Below, in pieces: positions 46,313 to 56,435 of a stretch of 64,000 nucleotides of DNA. The notes under the pieces are model-generated. The model ran no database searches, was not told where the DNA came from, and saw only the letters and a list, made by a program, of their open reading frames with translations. This DNA is from Rugalucina vietnamica. Its lineage: Eukaryota > Mollusca > Bivalvia > Lucinida > Lucinidae. The stretch lies in NCBI GenBank assembly GCA_964017185.1, contig OZ024874.1, positions 56,523,356 to 56,587,355 of the forward strand, read 5' to 3'. Position numbers and translations under genes: made by a program. Each line of letters begins with the position of its first letter. The first letter of the stretch is position 1.

Positions 46313-48625
46313 CATTCGTCTCTCGTCTAATGATAAAGGTCATTATTATTTCATGAATAAGGGTCATGTGTGTATGTGTATGTTCGTTGATGACTGACTA
46401 GGCCAATTTTACCACTAAACTGTTGGTTGCAAGTAGGGCAAACCAGTGTCATGTAATCTGCTGGAGGCCAATTGGCCTTGGCTTTCGTTCTCTGCGCTTT
46501 CTTACAGCGTCACGTTCCTTCATAGAGAGCTGCTCCTTTAATGATGAGACCTTGCCATTTTGATAGCTCCTGTGCAGTCTATTCCCAAGACCCATTTGGT
46601 ATGTCGAAATCCTTCAGACAGGCTTTGAGGGTGTCTTTGTAGCGTTTCTTCTGGCCACCTTGAGAGCGCTTATTGTATTCTCCATAGAAGACTTCCTTTT
46701 GAAGTTCTTATAACCTGGCCAGTCCATCTTAGATGTGCTAGCTTTAAGACAGTATGCATGCTGTACTATCCATAGTGCAGCTTATATTTTTGTTAGTGAT
46801 CAAAACACTCGCGCTTAGAAACATACTTCTTGGTGAATCTTTCGTTTTATGTCTTGGTGTTTAAATTTTTTGTGCTGTTGGCGCCTTATGTATGGTTTCA
46901 TATTTTAGTTAAGTTCAGATAACTGACTGGCCATCTATTGGCAAAATAGCCGCCCATTCGGCTTACGATATGTTTTCATGGTATAAGTACCTGATTGTTA
47001 ATTTAGTTTTTCCCCATCTCGGTTTTTGGAGTGGGAATCTTTTTCTGATTGCGCCTTTTCCTGATCTTTGCCTACTTGTACCTTTCTAAGCAAATTTTAA
47101 ATTATTTGACCCCGTTTAGGAATGTGTCTTTAATTTAGACTTCTCGTGTAAATTTTCAAAATTTCAGTACAATAGTCTGGCTTTCGTTGCCAGTTTTAAA
47201 AGGGCTACTGATGAGGGTCCATTACCCGAAATATAGTCAATAGTAGCTTTACTGCTTCCAAAGGATCAAACCTTTAAGATTTATTTGCATCCCTGCTTTC
47301 TTCAGGATTTCTGTGTCTGGAATTTGTCTTGCCACTTAATTTTAACAGCTTTCTCAAACAACTTAAGTGGAAACGGTTAGGTCTCTGAATTACTTTGGTA
47401 TACTGTCCATACCTCACATACATACAAGAGGGTTGGCAGCACCATAGCCTTGTAGACTTTCAGCTTGGTGTCAAGCTTGAAACTGTTATGCCACACTGGC
47501 TTGTGCGATTCCGGCAGTGACCACATCATCAGTGCACACTGCCCTGGAGAGAGTGCTTCCCAGGTAGGTGAATTTATCAACAACTTTCAGTTTTTGCCCA
47601 TTCGCAGTGATGGTCGGTTCATTTTACGGTGATTGTGCTGATTGTGACAATATAGTTATCACATGGCTGTGAGACCTGATCAATGCCTCTTTGCATTTTT
47701 GCCTCTGAGCTGAAATTATTATCCATATATTATGCATAGAGGAGCTCATCTAGCATATTAGATCAGCTGGCTAACTGTCACTCAGCTCTACTTCGATACC
47801 TCGTTCCACTTCCCTGACAGCTTAGCATAGGTTGTGGATTTCGTAAGCGACTTGCAGCTATGTTAATTTGCTATTTATCATATTTTGTTTGTTATGCATT
47901 TGTATCAGTGCCGAAGATCTTCCAGTTAACAAATAAAATTGCTTAAAACGTTTAAATTAATGTAGAAAAAAAAAACGATTTTCAACTTTGAGTCGCTAAT
48001 TCTACAGTAGTCTCCCTTGATCTATTTATAGACATCCATGAATTTTTCAATAGAAAAAAAGAGTATTTTATGATTCTGCGTACTTTAACAACTAGAATAT
48101 TTATAATTTATGTCATGTATGGAAGAAAAGATCTAACATAAGTTAGAATAAAACAGTTTTGCAGTTTTGCTGAATTTTCATTTTCGACCAAGGGCTTAAT
48201 ATATGGTATGGAGAGGTTTAACGGAATATCTATGGAAATATTCCGTCTACTAGCATATCAGTCTGCATCTTAGGTACTGGATTGAAACACCAGTGCAACT
48301 TTCCTGAAAAGCATAGATGAGCATGACAGAAAACATCATGCTGAACAGTGCTGGTGCCATAACACAACCCTGTATGACCCCATTCGTTACCGCAAAAGGT
48401 TAAGATAACTCTCCATCATTTTGCGCAGGTGCCTGCATGCTATCATGAAATTGCCGCATCACTGCTATGAATCTGGGTGGACAGCTAAACTTGGCCACGA
48501 TTTTTCCAGAGTCCATCACGACTTACTGTGTCAAAATCTTTAGTGAGATGTATAGATCAACATTCTGTTCCTTGCATTTCTCCTGAAGCTGTCTTGCGGT
48601 GAAGATCATGTCTATTACTCAGGGA
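46313..48625 (-). pseudogene. Decayed LINE copy of the 52-55 kb family
   Basis: Collinear with 52088-53525 but full of indels. 46313-46762 corresponds to the C-terminal ORF end and 3' UTR. 47288-47763 and 48240-48625 correspond to the middle of the reverse transcriptase. Stretches such as CTTTGTAGCGTTTCTTCTGG are nearly identical to the intact copy. Two gaps are filled by other DNA: 46763-47287 (with Rep-A copy 11) and 47764-48239 (unidentified). It is broken beyond coding function. Confidence 0.8.
46846..47085 (+). mobile_element. Rep-A retroelement 3' fragment, copy 11
   Basis: TTTTATGTCTTGGTGTTTAA to CCTACTTGTACCTTT, lying inside the larger insertion that splits the decayed LINE. It is therefore younger than that LINE copy. 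Confidence 0.8.
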
Positions 48626-49887
48626 GCCAAGCCCGGTTTTGGGTGAAGGAGGGGACATTGTTGGTTTGAATACATTTTGGTTAGGTCTTACCGTCTGATC
48701 TAAGGTCTGAGTGGACTGCTCGGGAAATTGTTTTGGCGCAATGTTTAATGGCATTATCAGAATCAAAGCTAACTATATCAAACAAAGGCTTACATGCTAT
48801 ATATCTGAAGCATCTGTGTTTGTGTCTGTATATTACATTTTATTTCGATCTAAAGAAATGGTGCATATGATTGATATAATAATTATATTTATTTGTATTA
48901 TACTGCTTAATTCGTAGGTTTGTGGTACTGATTAAAGTTCTTATGGCGTTGAATTACCCCATCCACTTTATAAAGTATAACTAACAATCAAGAGACTAAA
49001 ATTTTAATAAAATCAAAATATTGTTTTATGAGATGTTGAAAAATAAATGAATAGGTATCTGCTAATAAAAATGTTTTATTTTCATGAAATTTATCTTGTA
49101 TCAGTGCATATTTATGAGAATTAATAAAAATTTTACAATATTAGAAAAATGCAGTTATATTTTCCAAATTATTTATATAATTCTGCTTTTGGTTGTCATT
49201 AAGAACTGGAAATGGTGTCAAATGATTGCTTTGATTATGTTCTTTTGACATGTATTCTTATATATGATACACATCACTTTGAAATTCAAGAAATAAGTGA
49301 AAACATACAAAACTATAAGAAAAATGCGAATAATAAAAATGGTTTACCTACATAGGTAAATTTTAGCTCAACTTCTGATGACACTAAAGATCTGAAAATT
49401 GTACCGGAAGGTTGCAAGACAATGTTCTACTGGTTTGTACTCAGATTTATATGACTTATTTTACAATTAGTACCAAGCATTTTTGTGTCCATATAAAAAT
49501 AAAGAATTTAATGAGGAAAACTAAAGGGGCAAAACATATACCAAATTCTTGTATCGCCTAAAATGGAGTCAGAAATGATTGTCCAGACAACGCTATATTG
49601 ACCTCTGCTCAGAGTTATGAATAATTTAACTTTTTGTGTGAAGAATATTTTTGAAAACATCAAAGACAAAATAAAATTTTAAGGGTTATATCTAAAACGG
49701 GCCATGTAGAAAACCTTCTATATCAACTTGATAAAATCCTGCATCCCACATATTCTCCGTGAAAAATCTTATAGAAAATTGTACAATTATGGCGAATCAA
49801 CCTTTTGTTAATTCTCAATCAAAGAATCCTATATGTACAAATATATGTAGCTGGTAACAGTTATTTTAAATGGCCGTTACACCGTTA
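48626..49887 (+). other. AT-rich intron sequence, nothing recognised
   Basis: Very AT-rich without tandem arrays or transposon ends. Confidence 0.45.
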
Positions 49888-50373
49888 GGCTGCGTTCACA
49901 TAGAAATATACAGTATACGGTATATGGTATTCGCTATACGCTATTCGGTATTCGCTATACGCTATACGGGCACGGCGGTTCACATAGAAGTAGCACGTTC
50001 TGTCAGTGTGCTCTTTTCGTGAGTATGAAAAAAGTTGCAAATTCGGTGTTTTACATATTCATGAGGATTCAAATATATGATTTTATTGTGTAAAAATTGT
50101 TTTTAACTTAGTTTTCTAGCAAAACGCTTTAAAACTTGTGTAAATACAAAATTCAGACCAGCAAAACCACTATACACTATACGAAAATCGAACATGTTCG
50201 ATTCCCACTATACTATACTATACGCACCTATACGCGCCTATACGAACTTATCGAATAGTGTTCTCCTATGTGACCCGGTATAAGGAAATCATAATGTTTG
50301 ATTTCAAGTATTCGCGTGCCCTCAAAAACGTGCACCGTATACCCGAATAGTCTACTCCTATGTGACTGCAGCC
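49888..50373. mobile_element. MITE with TATACG-rich interior
   Basis: Ends GGCTGCGTTCACATAG and CTATGTGACTGCAGCC are inverted with two mismatches. Left flank is TTA, right flank GTA. The ends carry many variants of TATACGGTATTCGCTATACG. The style recalls the CGTACG-rich element at 26808 but the sequence differs. Confidence 0.6.
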
Positions 50374-50534
50374 GTATACGCACCAGCGTATAAAGTGCAG
50401 ACATTTCTCATTTGATTCACAAAAGACTACTCTATAAGACTATGCAAACAGTCTTAGGGGAGCAGGACCTTTCTCAAATCTATAGGGCAATTTTCTTGTG
50501 TAACAAATGAGGCATATCATGCCAACATTTTGCT

Positions 50535-50700
50535 TGTGTGAAGCAGATCAGCGCCTTTGTTTTCGCTACTCAGATAATACAACTCCTCTGTTTTATAAAT
50601 CCAAACTTTCCAGTCCCTAGCCATCTTCTGTGCATGCACAGCGCGGTTTGTGTCGGACCTGTTCGAAAACCACAAGGTTGGTTTTCTCATGAAGCGTCTT
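50535..50700 (-). mobile_element. MITE-S copy, inverted
   Basis: Reverse-strand match to 43580-43765: GCGAAAACAAAGGCGCTGAT, CACAGAAGATGGCTAGGGAC and CCGACACAAACC. It ends 30 bp before the acceptor of the 50730 exon. Confidence 0.75.
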
Positions 50701-50729
50701 AAATGGTCTTTTTATTTCTGCATATCAAG

Positions 50730-51017
50730 GATTGAAAAATATAGATCACCGCATGGACACTGACTGCGAGCTGGCACCTTCGCAAACAATATATGTAGAC
50801 TATTTATATAAAGGCCGCTTTGGTGATTTTGTAAACTGCTCAAGGGTACCTGAGGTTTATCATCTTCTGAGTCTACCAAACGCTTGTCTCAATGAGTCGA
50901 TGTGCCTAAGTACTGAACTCGAGAGTATTTGGCATGGAATTTCTCCATCCAGGAGCTATAGTTCATTGGAAATTGATCGGGAATCAAATTCTGCATGTGT
51001 GAAAAAATGTCAGAAAG
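50730..51017 (+). CDS. Host gene, six-Cys exon after the discoidin domain
   Basis: The acceptor TTTATTTCTGCATATCAAG is followed by a 288-nt open exon, phase 1 on both sides, with donor AAAG|GTAATC. The G left over from the 44026 exon joins GA here to give Gly. It encodes LKNIDHRMDTDCELAPSQTI, then YVDYLYKGRFGDFVNCSRV, later NACLNESMCL and finally SACVKKCQK. Six Cys suggest a small disulphide-stabilised extracellular domain. NCS and NES are possible N-glycosylation sites. The fold is not recognised. YKGRFGD recalls YRGRYGD made by the two first exons, a possible repeated module. An (ATCT)n tract starts within the donor context. Confidence 0.72.
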
Positions 51018-51019
51018 GT

Positions 51020-51020
51020 A

Positions 51021-51087
<67 letters not shown>
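51020..51087. repeat. (ATCT)n microsatellite
   Basis: About 17 ATCT units starting three bases after the exon 50730 boundary. Confidence 0.95.
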
Positions 51088-51399
51088 CCGACGACATTGG
51101 CAAATTCCATTTTTATGTAACAGCCATCGAAAATTTATAAATACAATGACATAACAGTCGAATTAGTGATGCAACACCATTTTTCACACGAACAGGTAAA
51201 TGATGGTTAACAACTGTAATGAGTATAGCTTGACCATCATAATATGGCCGGGTGTTTGGTAAATATTTTGGTTATCGATGTGTATTTATAAATTTGATGA
51301 CGTATACGGAATCCTATGCGAGAATTTAGACAACTATCGGAATTCGTGAAGCGTGGTATTTAACAAATACTTTCATATCATTTGAACGTCTGCATTAGA
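51088..51399 (+). other. Intron sequence, nothing recognised
   Basis: No feature beyond AT-rich sequence. Confidence 0.4.
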
Positions 51400-51480
51400 A
51401 TTTGGTGTAATAGTTAGACCGCGGGACGTAGGATCCGACCATCAGGGGTTCGAATCCCATTAGATATTTTTATGAGAGTT
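51400..51480 (+). mobile_element. tRNA-derived SINE head, second type
   Basis: TAATAGTTAGACCGCGGGAC (box A-like) followed by GGTTCGAATCCC (box B, 51447-51458) at tRNA spacing. The ends do not form an acceptor stem, so it is not a tRNA gene. Confidence 0.55.
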
Positions 51481-51984
51481 TTCCCATTTCTTATTTTCTT
51501 TTTTCTTTTTCTTTTTTTTTTTTCACGCCATTCCCTAATCATCACTCATACTGTCATGCAGTTCGTGTTTTACATTATAATCTAGATTTTGTTTTCGCAA
51601 TGTAAAATCAGTCGTTGTTTGGCTCACGTACGGCCGGGTGACGATTGTTCTGGTGACGAGACATTGACCGACGAGGAGACTGTTTCCGCAGACAAAGGTG
51701 TGACGGCCTGTCATCATACGTTCAAAACTATGATTTAATGTGTGACATGTCATGAAATAACCTAAAAGATGCAGACAATGCGGTGCAAATAAGCATTAAT
51801 ATGGATACCTACTATAGTTTCTATGTCCGTAAAAGATATACTTGGAAATTCAAATATACTTTGTTCAGTCCCATAAAAATGATCTGCAAGGAGAATAAAT
51901 TAAATAAAATATCAGAAAATATTACACCATAAAAGATAAAGAAAGAAAAAAAATGAAAATAAAGAAGAGCACTCTATAATATTA
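51481..51984 (+). other. Intron sequence, nothing recognised
   Basis: Pyrimidine-rich start (51480-51525), otherwise no feature. Confidence 0.4.
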
Positions 51985-52087
51985 TAAAAATGTCTTTGAT
52001 GGTATTCGAAACCGGGTTGTCTCTTAACGTCAAAAAATACTGCTGCTCTACCTACTGAGCCAATTCCTTTCTCTAATTTTATTGATA
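51985..52087 (-). mobile_element. tRNA-derived SINE remnant abutting the LINE
   Basis: Minus strand: TGGCTCAGTAGGTAGAGCAG (box A, 52043-52062) and GGTTTCGAATACC (box B, 52001-52013). It begins right after the LINE 3' end. Confidence 0.6.
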
Positions 52088-55000
52088 GTTCGTCTCTCAC
52101 TAATGAGAAAGACCATCATTATTTCTTGAATAGTGCTGATGTGTGTTGGTGAATTCTTTGATGGCTGACTAGGCCAATTCTGGCTCTAAACTGTCGGTTG
52201 CAAGTAGAGCAAGTCAATGTCATAGAGTCTGCTGGTGGCACATTTGTTTTGGCTTTGCGCTCTCTTCGCTTTCTTTCAGCTTCACAGATTCTCTTCTTTT
52301 CATAGAGAGCTGCTCCTTTGTTGATGAGACCTCGCCACTTTGATCGCTCCTGTGCAGTCTGTTCCCAGGACCCCATTGGTATTTCGAAATCCTTCAGAGA
52401 GGCTTTGAGGGTGTCTTTGTAGCGTTTCTTCTGGCCACCTTGAGAGCGCTTTCCCTCCTGTAGTTCTCCATAGAAAACTTTCTTTGGAAGTCGCGCATCA
52501 GGCATTCTTATAACATGGCCAGTCCATCTTAGCTGTGCTAGCTTTAAGACTGTATGCATGCTTTGCATCCCAGCTTTCCTCAGGACCTCTGTGTCTAGAA
52601 TCTTGTCCTGCCACTTGATTTTTAACAACTTTCTCAAACAGCTTAAGTGGAAATGGTTAAGTCTCTTTGCATGGCGTTGGTATACTGTCCAGGTCTCACA
52701 TGCATACAAGAGGGTTGGCAGTACCACAGCCTTGTAGACTTTCAGCTTGGTGTCAAGCTTGATTCCATTTCGCTCCCAGACATTTGCACGGAGTCTTCCG
52801 AATGCCACACTAGCTTTTGCAATTCTGGCAGTGATCTCATCATCAATATGCACTGCTCTGGAGAGAGTGCTTCCCAGGTAGGTGAACTTGTCAACAACTT
52901 TCAGTTTTTGCCCAATCACAGTGATGGTTGGTTCATTATATGGTTTTCCGGGGGCTGGTTGGTGTACAACCTCTGTCTTTTTTGTGCTGATTGTGAGATC
53001 ATAGTTATCACATGACTGTGAGACTTGATCCATGGCTCTTTGCATTTTTGCCTCTGTGTTGGCATTCTTATCCATATCATCTGCATAGAGGAGCTCATCT
53101 AGCACATCAGTCTGGACCTTAGTTTTGGCTTGCAACCTTCTGAGGTTGAATATGTTGCCATCAAAACGGTACCTGATTGGAAAACCAGTGTCACTGTCCT
53201 GAAAAGCATCCATAAGCATGGCAGAAAACATCATGCTGAACAGTGTTGGTGCCAGAACACAGCCTTGTTTGACCCCATTTGTTACTTCAAATGGTTCAGA
53301 GAACTCTCCATCATTTTGCACACGTGCCTGCATGCCATCATGAAACTGCCGCACCATAGCTATGAATCTGGGTGGACAGCCAAACTTGGCCATGATTTTC
53401 CAGAGTCCATCACGACTAACAGTGTCAAAAGCTTTGGTGAGGTCAACAAACGTCATGTATAGATCTACATTCTGTTCTTGGCATTTCTCCTGAAGCTGTC
53501 TTGCTGTGAAGATCATGTCTATTGTCCCTCTGTCTTTTCTGAATCCACATTGACTTTCTGGGATAAGTCCCGTCTGATCAAGATGAGCATTCAGACGATT
53601 TAACAGAATTTTTGCAAGTATCTTCCCAGCAATTGATAGGAGGGAGATGCCTCTGTGATTGTCACAGACTTGAGGATTTCCTTTCCGCTTGTATAGGTGG
53701 ATTATGGATGCATCCTTAAATTCTTGTGGGATAGCCTCCTTCCTCCACATACAGTGAAACAACTCTGTCAGTTTCTCTGCCATGGGTAGCCCCCCAGCCT
53801 TGTAAACTTCGGCAGGAATTGCATCTGCACCTGGGGCTTTGCCAGATGATAGTTGTTGAACTGCTTTTCTTGTTTCATTAACGGTAGGAAATTCATCTAA
53901 CAGAACATTGCACTCTATCTGTGGAAGTCTGTCGATTGCATCCTGATTGATGCTTGATGGTCGATTAAGCACACTATTGAAGTGTTCTGCCCACCTTTCC
54001 AAGATAGCTTCTTTATCTGTGAGAAGAGTGTTTCCATCTGCACTGAGCAATGTGGTGGCTCCAGAACTCTTTGGACCATAAATGGTTTTCAGTGCATCAT
54101 GAAATTTCTTCATGTCCTTTCTATCCGCAAAAGACTGAATTTCTTCTGTTTTCTTCCTCAGCCAGGAATCTTGCATGTCCCTAAGCTTGGACTGGACTGT
54201 CTTACAAATGTTGCTGTAGGCTGCTTTCTTTGATACTGAGCTAGTATCATCTTGATGTGCCTTGAGCAAACGGTGCTTTTCTTCAAGAAGCCTCTGAATT
54301 TCATCATCATTCTCATCAAACCAGTCTTGATGTTTGCGAGATGGATGGCCTAAGGTGCTTGCAGCTGAAGAAAGAACTGTTTTATGGAAAACTGTCCAGT
54401 TTTCTTCGGGGTCCTCTGAACTGAGATTCATTGCATCCAGTTGGTTGCAAATGTCTGTTAAGAAATCTTGTCTCATGCTGTCTTTATTCAGCTTTGAGAC
54501 ATCCAGTCTCTTAGGAGCTTTCTTGCCTTGAGGTCGCCTCGCAGGCTGTATTCTTAGGTTGAGTTTGCTGACAACCAGTCTATGATCTGTCCAGCAGTCT
54601 GCACCACACATAGTCTTTGTCACTTTAACATCCTGCCTGTCTGTTCTCCGCACTATGACATAGTCTATGAGATGCCAGTGTTTGGAACGGGGATGCATCC
54701 AGGATGTTTTGTTCCTATTAGGTAGACGGAAGACTGTGTTGGTGATTAGAAGATCATGTTCAGCACACTTCCTGAGAAGCAAGAGACCATTGCTGTTGCA
54801 CTTTCCAACCCCTTCTGGACCTATAACTCCTTCCCAGGTCTGGTGGTCTGTACCCACTCTGGCATTAAAGTCGCCAAGAAGGATAAGCTTGTCTGTGCGG
54901 GGTGTTGCAGAAATAACATTGTCTAGGTCATCATAGAACTTGTCCTTGACCTCATCTGGATTGGTCATTGTGGGTGCATAAGCACTGACAATAGTTGCAT

Positions 55001-55650
55001 GTTTATTGCCTGACAGAGGAAGTCTCAATGTCATTAGACGGTCATTAATGCCTTTTGGCAATCCTGACAGCTTACCAACAAGTTCTGTTTTGATGGCAAA
55101 GCCAACTCCTGCTTCACGCCTCTCTTCACTTTTGCGTCCACTCCAGAAGAAGGTGTATCCAGCACCAACTTCTTTGATCTCCCCAACATCTGCGAACCGA
55201 GTCTCACTCAATGCAGCTATCTGTATATCATACCTCCCAAGTTCTCTGCCCACAAGGGCCGTTCTACGTTGTGGTCTATCTGCCCCAGCACTATCCATTA
55301 AAGTGCGCACATTCCATGCGCCAATCCGTAAGGGGATTACTCTAGCTTTTTTCTTTGTATTTCGACCGCTTAAGGGGATCCCCGCTGATCGCGGTTAACC
55401 AGCCAGGGGGTTTGAAGCAGGCAATTGTTTAGGGCACCTTTTCTAGCCCCTTCCCCATGCTACGGGGGTGAGCAGTGCGGTCCTAAATAGGTCTGCTCAG
55501 TCACTCAGCCGACTGCCGAATTCTGCTTACTGCTTCTCCTCACAGAAAGCGACCATTAGAACTGAGCCGCCTGTGTGCAGGTCTGCAACTACAGCTCCCA
55601 GTGTGTCCTACACCTGCTGCTTCGCCACTCGCCCATCGCCACAGGACTTT
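52088..55650 (-). mobile_element. Nearly intact non-LTR retrotransposon (RTE-like LINE)
   Basis: Contains the 1063-codon endonuclease/reverse-transcriptase ORF, a short 3' UTR (AATGATGGTCTTTCTCATTA...GACGAAC) and a 5' part. In the 5' part another frame reads CLLQTPWLVNRDQRGSP and, further up, MGEWRSSRCRTHWEL, text I recognise from related invertebrate elements. The 5' limit is approximate. It lies antisense in the host gene's intron or 3' flank. Clade assignment to RTE rests on ORF layout and motif style only. Confidence 0.85.
52119..55310 (-). CDS. LINE endonuclease/reverse transcriptase with C-terminal C2H2 finger
   Basis: A 1063-residue uninterrupted ORF. The apurinic-type endonuclease has AALSETRF near 32-39, SAYAPT at 109-114, GDFNA at 146-150, IDYV near 215 and TDHR at 241-244. 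The reverse transcriptase follows: GKAPGADAIPAEVY near 490, CGFRKDRGT near 588, VDLTKAFD at 622-629, NGVKQGCVLAPTLFS near 678 and the catalytic YADD at 742-745. A C-terminal C-x2-C-x12-H-x3-H finger sits at 1034-1054. The product nicks target DNA and copies its own RNA there. The frame stays open upstream of the first Met through the conserved IGAWNVRTL strand to a TAA at about 55393. The first ATG therefore probably is not the natural start. Intact motifs suggest recent activity. Confidence 0.9.
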   Translation of the reverse strand: MRTLMDSAGADRPQRRTALVGRELGRYDIQIAALSETRFADVGEIKEVGAGYTFFWSGRKSEERREAGVGFAIKTELVGKLSGLPKGINDRLMTLRLPLSGNKHATIVSAYAPTMTNPDEVKDKFYDDLDNVISATPRTDKLILLGDFNARVGTDHQTWEGVIGPEGVGKCNSNGLLLLRKCAEHDLLITNTVFRLPNRNKTSWMHPRSKHWHLIDYVIVRRTDRQDVKVTKTMCGADCWTDHRLVVSKLNLRIQPARRPQGKKAPKRLDVSKLNKDSMRQDFLTDICNQLDAMNLSSEDPEENWTVFHKTVLSSAASTLGHPSRKHQDWFDENDDEIQRLLEEKHRLLKAHQDDTSSVSKKAAYSNICKTVQSKLRDMQDSWLRKKTEEIQSFADRKDMKKFHDALKTIYGPKSSGATTLLSADGNTLLTDKEAILERWAEHFNSVLNRPSSINQDAIDRLPQIECNVLLDEFPTVNETRKAVQQLSSGKAPGADAIPAEVYKAGGLPMAEKLTELFHCMWRKEAIPQEFKDASIIHLYKRKGNPQVCDNHRGISLLSIAGKILAKILLNRLNAHLDQTGLIPESQCGFRKDRGTIDMIFTARQLQEKCQEQNVDLYMTFVDLTKAFDTVSRDGLWKIMAKFGCPPRFIAMVRQFHDGMQARVQNDGEFSEPFEVTNGVKQGCVLAPTLFSMMFSAMLMDAFQDSDTGFPIRYRFDGNIFNLRRLQAKTKVQTDVLDELLYADDMDKNANTEAKMQRAMDQVSQSCDNYDLTISTKKTEVVHQPAPGKPYNEPTITVIGQKLKVVDKFTYLGSTLSRAVHIDDEITARIAKASVAFGRLRANVWERNGIKLDTKLKVYKAVVLPTLLYACETWTVYQRHAKRLNHFHLSCLRKLLKIKWQDKILDTEVLRKAGMQSMHTVLKLAQLRWTGHVIRMPDARLPKKVFYGELQEGKRSQGGQKKRYKDTLKASLKDFEIPMGSWEQTAQERSKWRGLINKGAALYEKKRICEAERKRRERKAKTNVPPADSMTLTCSTCNRQFRARIGLVSHQRIHQHTSALFKK

Positions 55651-56235
55651 GTAGGTATGTGGGTGCAAGTGTGATGAAATTGTTGTGTATGCAAGTGCTT
55701 GTGTGTTGAGAAATAAGATGACATGCGCTATGGAATTGGATTATAGTGAGGAAGAGGTGCGCAACATCAACCTCACTCTCTAGTCCTCGCCCAGCTGCGC
55801 CCAGAGGCAAGACACAGGTCAAGACGTCTGGAGTTGGGTTTGGATGCAGTGGATGACCGTAACATCTTTAGTGCCTTGTCACGCTCTGCATGTTCCACAA
55901 CATGTTGCTGTATCGCTTTCTGAACCGTTGAATCAGATGATTTCTTCCGCTCCATCTACCGAAACAGTCTTTGCATATCTGGACTAGGCATATCCAGACA
56001 CACCATACATGTGATACCTCCCTCATCATCAGGGAGACTCCAGGAAATGAGTTGCAAAATTTGTCGAAAATGTACCACTTTTTCACAAAAATTCAAAATC
56101 TCCCTGAAATGAACCAAGAATTTTCCTATATATTCTATACATTTTTCAAAAATCTCCCTGAAATGAAGCAAAAATCTCCCTGATGCCCATTTCAAACTCA
56201 TCACATGTATGACACACAGGTTTGATTTTGGAGTT
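55651..56235 (-). other. Possible 5' extension of the LINE or flanking repeat
   Basis: The minus strand has short open stretches (GITCMVCLDMPSPDMQRLF; ERKKSSDSTVQKAIQQHVVE) separated by a stop, perhaps a decayed upstream ORF. At 56085-56185 AAATCTCCCTGAAATGAA occurs in three imperfect copies. I cannot decide whether this belongs to the LINE. Confidence 0.35.
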
Positions 56236-56435
56236 TCCTTCTCCTAGATGAATTGCTGGCCACAGCTGAAGAGCTCCATCTACCCTTTCTTAGGTTTTGT
56301 TTAGAGACCTGTAAACTCCTAGGAGGGCTGTCAACCAAGACTAATGAGTTCCCCCTGCCCAGCTAGATTTTTGTGTAGAGAACTAGCTTAACTCCTAGAT
56401 GAGTTGCCTTCCAAGGCTAACGAGCCCCATCTGCA
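56236..56435. repeat. Two to three tandem units of about 85 bp
   Basis: Units share CTCCTAG.TGA.TTGC, GAGTTCCCCCTGCC/GAGCTCCATCTACCC and AGATTTT.GTGTAGAGA. They have diverged to different lengths. Confidence 0.6.

Noticed and set aside
52647-55674. Several + strand ORFs of 60-130 codons across 52.6-55.7 kb
   Set aside because: They lie opposite the LINE ORF or its 5' part and have no motifs of their own.
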